In this document: positions 1 through 7,380 of the stretch, one piece after another
Layout of the letters: each line of letters begins with the position of its first letter
How positions within the stretch are numbered: the stretch's first letter is position 1
Source: G020354085 sp964629975
Lineage (GTDB): Bacteria > Pseudomonadota > Gammaproteobacteria > Acidiferrobacterales > Sulfurifustaceae
Length of the DNA stretch: 11,110 nucleotides
Direction of reading: 5' to 3'
NCBI GenBank assembly: GCA_964629975.1
Contig: CAZVUN010000101.1
Span: 1 to 11,110 of the forward strand
Position numbers and translations under genes: made by a program
The notes under the pieces: generated by a model
What the model was told of the DNA's origin: nothing
Databases searched by the model: none
The model's input: only the letters and a program-made list of their open reading frames with translations

Positions 1-117
1 CCGCAGGCGCACGGCCACGCGGCCGAGCGCGAGCGCGAGCGCGGCGCGAAGCACGGCGGCAAGCGCTTCGGCGCACGAGTGCAGCGCACGGCGCGCACCC
101 ACACCCCGTCCGCCTAG
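1..117 (+). CDS. C-terminal tail of an unidentified gene (5' truncated)
   Basis: Frame 1 is open from the first base to a TAG at 115-117 and encodes 38 residues. The tail is basic and low in complexity: an ERERER run, then GGKRFGARVQRTART, ending THTPSA. Such Lys/Arg/Gly-rich tails are common at the end of RNA-binding proteins such as DEAD-box helicases, but nothing diagnostic is visible and I do not assign a function. It reads in the same direction as the next gene. It may also be a chance open frame in GC-rich DNA, because no start or domain can be seen. Confidence 0.35.
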   Translation, partial: PQAHGHAAERERERGAKHGGKRFGARVQRTARTHTPSA

Positions 118-149
118 CGCGCCGCGCTGCGTGCTTGTCGTGCGCGGCG

Positions 150-155
150 TACACT
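150..155 (+). promoter_or_regulatory. Possible -10 box of the DsbA-family gene
   Basis: TACACT matches the sigma-70 -10 consensus at four of six positions and ends 7 nt before the ATG at 163. No good -35 lies 16-18 bp upstream, and there is no Shine-Dalgarno sequence between the box and the ATG. If used, the transcript would start at or next to the start codon. This is a weak call. Confidence 0.22.
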
Positions 156-162
156 GGCCTGC

Positions 163-792
163 ATGCGCGCCGCGCCAATTCTTTGGTACTTCGCCGACCC
201 GATGTGCTCGTGGTGCTGGGGCTTCGCCCCGGTGATGCAGGCGTTGCGCGACGCCTACCGCGAGCGCCTGCAGTTCGCGCTGATGCTCGGTGGCCTGCGG
301 CCGGGAACGCAGGCCTCGATGACCGCGGCGCTGCGCGCCGAGATCCTGCATCACTGGCACGCGGTTGCGGAGCGTACCGGCCAACCGTTCGTGTTCGACG
401 GCGCGCTGCCTGAGGGTTTCGTCTACGACACCGAGCCCGCGTGCCGCGCGGTCGTGGCGGTCGGCGAGCTCGCCCCGGCGGTGATCTTCGACTATTTCCA
501 CTCGGTGCAGCACGCGTTCTACGCCGAGGGGCGCGATGTCACGCAGGCCACGGTGCTGACCGACCTCGCGCAACGGCATGGGATCGGCGCGGCAACGTTT
601 CTCGTGTGCTTCGAGTCCCCCGCGGTGCAGCGCAAGACGCGCGCGCACTTCGAGCGCACCCGCGCACGCGGGGTGCGCGCGTTTCCCACCGTGGTGCTGC
701 AACGCGAGGCCGAGCAGGCACTGCTCAGCACCGGCTACCGGCCCCTGGCCGAACTGCAGCCCCTCATCGAGCAGTGGCTGGGGCATGGCTAG
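163..792 (+). CDS. DsbA-family thioredoxin-fold oxidoreductase, cytoplasmic (FrnE/HCCA-isomerase-like)
   Basis: This 209-residue protein opens with a beta strand (ILWYFADP) leading into CSWCWGF, so the CxxC redox pair is C15-S-W-C18. A TxxP-like cis-proline loop is present as FPTV at P175. The long segment between these two motifs is the helical insertion typical of the DsbA/HCCA-isomerase/FrnE branch of the thioredoxin superfamily, and the length suits that branch. There is no signal peptide, so a cytosolic thiol-disulfide role is more likely than periplasmic disulfide formation. The ATG at 163 was chosen because the next ATG (199) would remove the beta strand and lie one residue before the CxxC motif. 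The real substrate is unknown. It is followed 84 bp later by the SleB-type hydrolase gene, with an inverted repeat between them. Confidence 0.85.
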   Translation: MRAAPILWYFADPMCSWCWGFAPVMQALRDAYRERLQFALMLGGLRPGTQASMTAALRAEILHHWHAVAERTGQPFVFDGALPEGFVYDTEPACRAVVAVGELAPAVIFDYFHSVQHAFYAEGRDVTQATVLTDLAQRHGIGAATFLVCFESPAVQRKTRAHFERTRARGVRAFPTVVLQREAEQALLSTGYRPLAELQPLIEQWLGHG

Positions 793-827
793 GGCGCGCG
801 CCGCGCTGGCCAGTGCCGCGCGCGCTC
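792..827. repeat. Imperfect 18-bp inverted repeat after the DsbA-family stop codon
   Basis: Bases 792-809 are complementary to 810-827. There is one C-C mismatch and two positions that would be G-U pairs in RNA. The centre is CTGGCCAG, so the RNA would form a stem closed by a small loop. No T-tract follows, so it is not a standard intrinsic terminator; it could be an mRNA 3'-end stabiliser. Chance is possible in DNA this rich in GCGC. Confidence 0.4.
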
Positions 828-835
828 GGTAAGAT
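807..835 (+). promoter_or_regulatory. Possible sigma-70 promoter of the SleB-type hydrolase gene
   Basis: TGGCCA (807-812) and TAAGAT (830-835) each match consensus at four of six positions and are separated by 17 bp. The -35 overlaps the inverted repeat at 792-827. A transcript from here would have a leader of about 35 nt containing a second hairpin: the arms at 843-849 and 855-861 are perfectly complementary around a 5-nt loop, about 15 nt before the annotated start. Confidence 0.3.
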
Positions 836-876
836 GCGCGCCGCGCGGGTCCGGCCCGCGCCGTGATTGCCTCGCC

Positions 877-1443
877 ATGCGCCGCACGCTCCTCTACAAG
901 ATGCTGCTCCCGCCGGTTCCCCTGCTGCCGGCGTGCTCCTCCTGGGCGGTGTGGCGCGCGCGCCGCCGCGGGCTGGCGCTCGCGCTCGTGCTCGCGCTGG
1001 CCGCCGCCGGCGGATTCGCCACGCCGGTGCTGCTGGCGCAGTACCGCGCGCACCAGGACCTCACCTGCCTCGCGCGCAACGTGTACTTCGAGGCGCGCGG
1101 TGAGCCGCCCGCCGGCCAGTACGCGGTGGCCGAGGTCACCATGAATCGCGTGGCCTCCGGGCGCTATCCGGACACGGTGTGCGGGGTGGTGTACGAGAAA
1201 CGCTGGGATTCCATTCGTCAGCGCGAGGTCGCGGCGTTCTCCTGGACCGACGCACCCGAGCAGCCGCCGCCGCAGGGCGCGGCGTGGCAGCGCGCCTGGG
1301 CGATCGCCGAGGAGGTGTACTACCGGCATCGCGATCCGATCCTGCCCGGTGCCACGCACTTTCACGCCAGCCACGTGCAGCCGAACTGGTCACAGGAAAA
1401 GACCGTGGTCGCGCGCATCGGCCGGCACGTCTTCTACAAGTAG
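877..1443 (+). CDS. SleB-type cell-wall hydrolase, membrane-anchored
   Basis: The 188-residue product has a hydrophobic segment at about residues 33-54 preceded by a basic stretch (RARRRG), which fits a signal anchor or uncleaved signal. It is followed by the Hydrolase_2/SleB catalytic domain. Family marks visible are LARNVYFEARGEP with the probable catalytic glutamate E72, then VAEVTMNRV, and near the end ATHFHASHVQPNW. SleB-family enzymes are lytic transglycosylases or amidases acting on peptidoglycan; in non-sporulating proteobacteria they are thought to remodel periplasmic cell wall. The start is uncertain: ATG 877 gives an odd Pro-rich N-terminus, while ATG 901 or GTG 949 would leave a cleaner anchor. 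The domain call is firm; the exact bond cleaved is not known from sequence. Confidence 0.88.
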   Translation: MRRTLLYKMLLPPVPLLPACSSWAVWRARRRGLALALVLALAAAGGFATPVLLAQYRAHQDLTCLARNVYFEARGEPPAGQYAVAEVTMNRVASGRYPDTVCGVVYEKRWDSIRQREVAAFSWTDAPEQPPPQGAAWQRAWAIAEEVYYRHRDPILPGATHFHASHVQPNWSQEKTVVARIGRHVFYK

Positions 1444-1501
1444 CCACCGCGGCGCGCGCGGCACGTCGCCGGCGGCAGGCACCGCGTTCCCACTTCGCGT
1501 G

Positions 1502-2020
1502 ATGCGTTACTGCACCGAGAGCCTGAGCGCCGCCCTGCGCGCGCTGCTGGCGGGCTATGAGCTCGAGCTTGTCGTGCTCCCGGCGCAGGCGCCGATCCCC
1601 GGCAGCTACTGGGGCGAGCCGGAGGCCGGCCTCATCGGCACGCGCGTGTACGTGCGTCCCGACACGCCGCTGCATTCGGCGCTGCACGAGGCGGCGCACG
1701 TACTGTGCATGGACGGCGCGCGGCGCGCGCGCCTGCACACCGACGCGGGCGGTGACTACGCCGAGGAGAACGCCGTGTGCTACCTGCAGATCGTGCTGGC
1801 GCAGGCGCTCGGCGTGAGCGCCGAGGCGTTGTGCGCCGACATGGATGCCTGGGGCTACACCTTTCGCCTCGGCTCGGCCTATGCCTGGTTCCGCGCCGAT
1901 GCCGCCGATGCGCACGGCTGGCTGGTGCGCCACGGCTTGCTCACCCCGCACGGCCGGCTCACCGGACGCGGCCGCGATCCCGACGCGCCGCCCGCCATGC
2001 CGGTCGCCGTCTCGGCGTAA
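1502..2020 (+). CDS. Uncharacterised protein with HExxH motif, putative zinc metallopeptidase
   Basis: The product has 172 residues. It carries HEAAH at 62-66 inside LHEAAHVLCMD, a zinc-binding HExxH helix. About 22 residues later comes AEENAVCYLQ with E88/E89, placed as the third zinc ligand would be in gluzincins and resembling the EExAN-type helix of ImmA/IrrE peptidases. The N-terminal third (SLSAALRALL, then ELELVVLPAQ) and the Trp/Tyr-rich C-terminal part (WGYTFRLGSAYAWFRAD) match nothing I recognise. There is no signal peptide, so it is probably cytoplasmic. The same frame is open back to 1349, but that would overlap the hydrolase gene by 95 bp, so I take ATG 1502 (GTG 1499 directly precedes it). 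No Shine-Dalgarno sequence is visible. It lies 58 bp after the hydrolase gene and may be co-transcribed with it. Confidence 0.72.
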   Translation: MRYCTESLSAALRALLAGYELELVVLPAQAPIPGSYWGEPEAGLIGTRVYVRPDTPLHSALHEAAHVLCMDGARRARLHTDAGGDYAEENAVCYLQIVLAQALGVSAEALCADMDAWGYTFRLGSAYAWFRADAADAHGWLVRHGLLTPHGRLTGRGRDPDAPPAMPVAVSA

Positions 2021-2057
2021 CCGCACGGCCGCGGTACCCGCGGGCTGGCGCTCGCGG

Positions 2058-2063
2058 TATGCT
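2058..2063 (+). promoter_or_regulatory. Possible -10 box of the ftsH operon
   Basis: TATGCT matches the -10 consensus at four of six positions and ends 6 nt before the ATG at 2070, so the predicted +1 is the A of the ATG. No convincing -35 is present 16-18 bp upstream. A small hairpin (CCGCGG-TAC-CCGCGG, 2029-2043) lies just upstream. No ribosome binding site separates the box from the start. Confidence 0.25.
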
Positions 2064-2069
2064 GGGTCG

Positions 2070-3965
<1,896 letters not shown>

Positions 3966-3975
3966 GCTCAAACAC

Positions 3976-3980
3976 AGGAG
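3976..3980 (+). promoter_or_regulatory. Ribosome binding site deciding the start of the PF04020 gene
   Basis: AGGAG lies 6 nt before ATG 3987, an ideal distance, but directly abuts the in-frame TTG at 3981. This favours ATG 3987 over the upstream TTG. Confidence 0.65.
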
Positions 3981-3986
3981 TTGCGC

Positions 3987-4367
3987 ATGATCGGATTCGT
4001 GGTGCGTGTGCTGGTGGTGGCGCTCGGGCTGTGGCTCGCGGCGCAGATCGTGCCGGGTATCGCGGTGCACGGGGTCGGCACGCTGCTCGGCGCGGCGCTG
4101 CTGCTCGGGCTGGTCAACGCCGTGGTGCGGCCGCTGGTGGTGCTCTTGACGCTGCCGATCACGCTGGTGACACTCGGGCTGTTCCTGTTGGTGATCAACG
4201 CCGGGATGCTGGCGCTGGTGGCGTGGCTGTTCGAGGACTTCACCGTCAGCGGCTTCTGGGCGGCGCTGTTCGGCGCGCTGGTGGTGAGCGCGACCGGCTG
4301 GCTCGCCTCCTATTTCATCGGGCCGCGCGGGCGCATCGAGGTGATCTACGTGCGCGGCCCGCGCTGA
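3987..4367 (+). CDS. Small integral membrane protein, PF04020 type ('phage holin family')
   Basis: The 126-residue product is almost entirely hydrophobic, with about four membrane helices: residues 3-22, 30-55, 57-80 and 88-110. The pattern IVPGIAVHGVGTLLGAALLLGLVNAVVRPLVVLLTLPIT is the signature of the PF04020 (YvlD-like) membrane family: a short loop, then a GLVNAxVRPxxxxLTLPIT helix hairpin. The 'holin' label in databases is historical; these are chromosomal proteins of unknown function and there is no phage context here. The end (RGPRGRIEVIYVRGPR) is basic. It lies 21 bp after ftsH and 18 bp before the LEA14-type gene, so co-transcription is likely. It could be an FtsH partner or substrate, but that is inference only. 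Confidence 0.87.
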   Translation: MIGFVVRVLVVALGLWLAAQIVPGIAVHGVGTLLGAALLLGLVNAVVRPLVVLLTLPITLVTLGLFLLVINAGMLALVAWLFEDFTVSGFWAALFGALVVSATGWLASYFIGPRGRIEVIYVRGPR

Positions 4368-4385
4368 GGCGGGGAGCGAGGGGGC

Positions 4386-4856
4386 ATGCACAGACCGGCG
4401 CTCATCGCGCTGCTCGCGGGGCTGGCGCTGGCGGCGGGTTGCGCCGCGCTGCAGCCGGTGCAGGCACCGAGCGTGCATCTGGCGGACATGCGCCTGCTCG
4501 ACGCCACGCTCTTCGAGCAGCGCTATCGCCTCAAGCTGCGCGTGCAGAATCCCAACGACTTCGACCTGCCGATCGAGGCGCTCAGCTACGAGATGGAATT
4601 GAACGGCGCGCCTTTCGCCAAGGGCACCTCGACCCAGGGCGTGACGGTGCCGCGCTACGGCTCGGCCTTGCTCGAGGTCGAGGGCTTCAGCACCCTCACC
4701 GATGTGCTGCGCCAGCTCTTCGCGCTGCGACCGGGCGAAGGGCCGGGGGTGCGCTATCGGCTGAGCGGCCGGCTAAGCCTCACCGGCAATCCGCAACGTA
4801 TTCCCTTCGAGTACCAGGCCGAGATCGGCCTGCCGGCGGTGGGTGGCGCGCCGTGA
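4386..4856 (+). CDS. LEA14-like (LEA type 2 / WHy domain) lipoprotein
   Basis: The 156-residue precursor starts with a short signal peptide ending in the lipobox LAAGC, with C19 as the lipidated residue. The next residue is Ala, not Asp, which in E. coli sorting rules favours the outer membrane. The rest is one LEA_2/WHy-type beta-sandwich: RYRLKLRVQNPNDFDLPIEA with the conserved NPN (55-57), then LSYEMELNGAPFAKG and the hydrophobic strand GSALLEVEGF. Proteins of this family are linked to desiccation and stress tolerance in plants and some bacteria; in Gram-negative bacteria the molecular role is unknown. A purine-rich GAGGGGG lies at 4379-4384, rather close to the start codon. Its last codons overlap the NadR-like gene by 4 bp. 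Confidence 0.88.
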   Translation: MHRPALIALLAGLALAAGCAALQPVQAPSVHLADMRLLDATLFEQRYRLKLRVQNPNDFDLPIEALSYEMELNGAPFAKGTSTQGVTVPRYGSALLEVEGFSTLTDVLRQLFALRPGEGPGVRYRLSGRLSLTGNPQRIPFEYQAEIGLPAVGGAP

Positions 4857-5893
4857 CGGTCGGCAGCGTCGGCCTGGTGGCCGGCAAGTTCGCACCGCTG
4901 CACAAGGGCCACCAGCACCTCATCGAAACGGCGCTCGCCGAGACCGAGCACGTGATCGTGCTGATCGAGGATTGTGCGCAGCTCACGCCCGTGCCGCCCG
5001 GGGTGCGCGCGAAGTGGCTGCGCGATCTGTATCCGGCGCTCGAGGTGCGCGAGGCCTGGGACGGGCCGGGGGCGGCAGTGCAGGCAGGCGCGCCTCGTAG
5101 CGAACGCCTGCGGCAGCGGCTCGCGGGACGGCGCGTCACGCACGTCTATGCCGGCGCCGCCGGGGAAACGGAGCTTGCGCAGGCGCTCGGCGCGCAGGAG
5201 CGGCGCGTCGATCCCGAGCGCACGCGCTTTGCCCTGCGGAGCGCCGACCTGCGCCGCGATCCCTATGCGCACCGCCACGGCATGGCGGCGCGCGTGTACC
5301 GCGACCTGATCGTCAACGTCGCGGTCCTCGGCGGGCCGTGCACCGGCAAGACCACGCTGGTCGAGGGCCTCGCGCGCGAGTTCGCGACCGCGTGGATGCC
5401 GGAATACGGGCGCGCGTACTGGGCGCGCCACCAGGTCGGGCGCCGCCTCACGGCCGCGCAGCTGGTCGAGCTCGCTGAGCAGCACCTGGCCCAGGAGGAG
5501 GCGTGCCTGGCGCAGGCGAACCGGGTGCTGTTCTGCGACACCAACGCGCTCACCACCTACACCTGGTCGCTCTACTACCACGGCCGCGCCAGCCCGCGCC
5601 TCACCGAACTGGCGCAGGCGTGCGCGCAGCGCTACGACCTCACGTTCCTGTGCGACACCGACGTGCCGTTCGAGCACAGCTGGGACCGCTCCGGCGCGCC
5701 GGCGCGCGAGACCTTGCAGCGCTGCACCGTGTCGGAACTGCACGGGCGCAAGATCCCGTACTTCACCCTGCGCGGCCCGCTCGCTGAGCGTCTTGCCACG
5801 GCGCGTGCGGTGCTCGCGCGCTTCGCCAAGTATGGCAACGCCTACGAGCAGTTCGCGCGCTGCGCCGCCGCGCCCGAGGAGACACGGCGGTAG
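4853..5893 (+). CDS. nadR: NadR-like bifunctional NMN adenylyltransferase / ribosylnicotinamide kinase, no HTH
   Basis: The 346-residue protein has two catalytic domains. The N-terminal nucleotidyltransferase starts directly with GLVAGKFAPLHKGH (H17 and H20 of the HxGH motif) and ends with LRSADLRRDP, which aligns with the ISGAQIRENP segment of E. coli NadR. The C-terminal kinase (about 155-340) has P-loop GGPCTGKTT (160-168), a Walker B-like stretch FCDTNALTT and CDTDVPFEHSWDRSG. Together they would phosphorylate nicotinamide riboside to NMN and adenylate NMN to NAD+ in the cytosol. The E. coli protein has an extra N-terminal helix-turn-helix that represses NAD genes; it is absent here, so this is an enzyme, not a repressor. 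No pnuC transporter is in the window. GTG 4853 is chosen because it overlaps the previous stop (GTGA) and leaves a complete domain. Confidence 0.88.
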   Translation: MTVGSVGLVAGKFAPLHKGHQHLIETALAETEHVIVLIEDCAQLTPVPPGVRAKWLRDLYPALEVREAWDGPGAAVQAGAPRSERLRQRLAGRRVTHVYAGAAGETELAQALGAQERRVDPERTRFALRSADLRRDPYAHRHGMAARVYRDLIVNVAVLGGPCTGKTTLVEGLAREFATAWMPEYGRAYWARHQVGRRLTAAQLVELAEQHLAQEEACLAQANRVLFCDTNALTTYTWSLYYHGRASPRLTELAQACAQRYDLTFLCDTDVPFEHSWDRSGAPARETLQRCTVSELHGRKIPYFTLRGPLAERLATARAVLARFAKYGNAYEQFARCAAAPEETRR

Positions 5894-5913
5894 GTGCGTG
5901 CCCGGCGCGCGGT

Positions 5914-5919
5914 TATACT
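5914..5919 (+). promoter_or_regulatory. Possible -10 box before the small membrane protein gene
   Basis: TATACT matches five of six -10 positions and is an AT-rich island in very GC-rich sequence, 33 nt before ATG 5953. No good -35 is seen 17 bp upstream (TAGGTG). It suggests a new transcription unit after the nadR stop. Confidence 0.35.
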
Positions 5920-5952
5920 GAGCGGGTGATAAGGGCGCAGCCGGGAGGCGCA

Positions 5953-6294
5953 ATGCGGGGGAATGTGACGGACCAGGCGAGCGCAGCGGGAGCAACCTGC
6001 GGCGCCGGTGGCGACGGGCTCAGGTGTGCGGTCATCGCCTGGGCGGCGCCGCTCGCGGCCGTCGTGCTGCTCGCGCTCGGCATGCGCTTCCCGCTGCTCA
6101 AGGTGTTCAACATCTTCTTCGTCGCCTTTGGCGTCACCGCGCTGGCGCGCTCGGTGGCGCACATCCGCCGCCACGGCAGCTCCGGTCTGGGCGGGCACGT
6201 GGCCGTCGGTGTCGTGCTCAACGTCGCCGTGCTCATCCTGGTCATCGTCTATGTGTTCACCCGGCTCGATCCCTTGTCGCTGCGCGCCGGCTGA
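5953..6294 (+). CDS. Small three-helix membrane protein of unknown function
   Basis: The 113-residue product has a polar N-terminus (about 25 residues, Gly/Ala-rich with two Cys) and three predicted membrane helices: AVIAWAAPLAAVVLLALGM, then KVFNIFFVAFGVTALARSVAHI, then VAVGVVLNVAVLILVIVYVF. A basic loop (HIRRHGSSG) joins the second and third. I do not recognise a family. The frame is open back to GTG 5926, but a strong ribosome binding site GGGAGG (5943-5948) 4 nt before ATG 5953 supports the shorter form. It is 29 bp upstream of the LpxD-type gene and probably shares its transcript. Confidence 0.68.
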   Translation: MRGNVTDQASAAGATCGAGGDGLRCAVIAWAAPLAAVVLLALGMRFPLLKVFNIFFVAFGVTALARSVAHIRRHGSSGLGGHVAVGVVLNVAVLILVIVYVFTRLDPLSLRAG

Positions 6295-6323
6295 TCGCGC
6301 CCCACGCTAACCGAGCAACACCC

Positions 6324-7376
6324 ATGACCTGCCATGCCGATGATCTTGCGCGCGCCTGCGGACTCGAGGTGCTTGCCGGCGATGCGTCGGTGGCGATCGA
6401 GTCGGCCGCCAATATCGATGAGGCCGGCCCCGGCCAGCTGAGCTTCCTTGCCCGCGCGAGCGGCGCCGCCAAACTGGCAACCACCACGGCCTCGGCGGTG
6501 ATCGTGCCGCGCGCGTTGCCGCTCAGCGGGGCGCGCGCGGGGCTGTGCGTGCTCGCCGCCGCCGATCCGGAGATCGCATTCATCGAGTGCCTCAAGCGGC
6601 TCTACCCGCCGCGCGTCTATCCGCCCGGGGTGCGCGCCGGTGCGCGCGTTGACGCCTCGGCACAGATCGGTGCCGACACCTGTGTCGACGACGGCGTGAC
6701 GGTCAGCCGTGGCGCGCGCATCGGGCGCCGTTGCACGCTGCTCGCCGGCAGCTACGTCGGCGAGGACGTCGAGATCGGCGATGGCTGCACGCTGCACCCG
6801 AACGTCGTGCTCTATCCCGGCACGATCCTGCGCGACAACGTGACCATCCATGCCGGCACGGTCATCGGCGCCGACGGCTACGGCTACAAGCAGCGCCAGG
6901 GGGTGCACGTCAAATTCCCCCAGGTCGGGCGCGTGCTGATCGAGCGCGATGTGGAGATCGGGGCCAACGCCTGTATTGATCGTGCCGCGCTCGGCTTCAC
7001 GATCGTGGGGGAGGGCAGCAAGCTCGACAATCACGTGCACGTGGCGCACAACGTGCGCATCGGCAAGGGCGTGCTGATCCTGGGACAGGTCGGCATCGGC
7101 GGTTCGGCGGTGATCGAGGACTATGCGATCCTCGCCTCGCAAAGTGGTGTCTCCGACCATGTGCGCATCGGTGCGCGCGCCGTGGTGCTGGCGCAGGCAG
7201 GCGTGATCGGTGATGTCGCGCCCGGCGCGCAGGTGATCGGATTCCCGGCCGCCGAGCGGCGCGAGTCGCTCAAGGAGATGGCCACGCTCAAGCGCCTGGC
7301 CGCGCTCTACCGGCCGCTGCGCGAGCTCGCGCAGCTGCTGCCGGCGCTCAGCGACTTCCTCAAGCGCACGGGCTGA
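6324..7376 (+). CDS. lpxD: UDP-3-O-acylglucosamine N-acyltransferase LpxD-type
   Basis: The 350-residue protein is close to the usual length (341 in E. coli). Residues 1-100 form the uridine-binding domain, containing AANIDEAGPGQLSFLAR and later a VIVPRALP segment. From about 104 on it is a left-handed beta-helix of hexapeptide repeats (IGADTC, IGRRCT, VGEDVE, IGDGCT). The active-site region reads KLDNHVHVAHNVRIG, with H242 as the probable catalytic histidine (equivalent to E. coli H239), and a C-terminal helix follows. LpxD adds the second acyl chain to UDP-glucosamine in lipid A synthesis, in the cytosol, using acyl-ACP. It is not in the usual bamA-skp-lpxD-fabZ-lpxA cluster, so it may be a second, divergent copy. 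ATG 6324 gives a standard N-terminus; no clear ribosome binding site is seen. Confidence 0.87.
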   Translation: MTCHADDLARACGLEVLAGDASVAIESAANIDEAGPGQLSFLARASGAAKLATTTASAVIVPRALPLSGARAGLCVLAAADPEIAFIECLKRLYPPRVYPPGVRAGARVDASAQIGADTCVDDGVTVSRGARIGRRCTLLAGSYVGEDVEIGDGCTLHPNVVLYPGTILRDNVTIHAGTVIGADGYGYKQRQGVHVKFPQVGRVLIERDVEIGANACIDRAALGFTIVGEGSKLDNHVHVAHNVRIGKGVLILGQVGIGGSAVIEDYAILASQSGVSDHVRIGARAVVLAQAGVIGDVAPGAQVIGFPAAERRESLKEMATLKRLAALYRPLRELAQLLPALSDFLKRTG

Positions 7377-7380
7377 CGCG

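Noticed and set aside
24..45. Short GAGCGC tandem repeat
   Set aside because: It is only about three copies, encodes the ERERER run of a basic protein tail and is expected in such GC-rich sequence.
3987..4367. Phage holin and therefore a prophage remnant
   Set aside because: The PF04020 'holin' name is historical; no endolysin, integrase or structural phage gene is present. The SleB-type gene at 877-1443 is a chromosomal cell-wall hydrolase family.
4754..5995. A minus-strand open frame (413 codons) opposite the NadR-like gene
   Set aside because: The forward frame has clear nucleotidyltransferase and kinase motifs; the reverse translation is compositionally biased with no domain.
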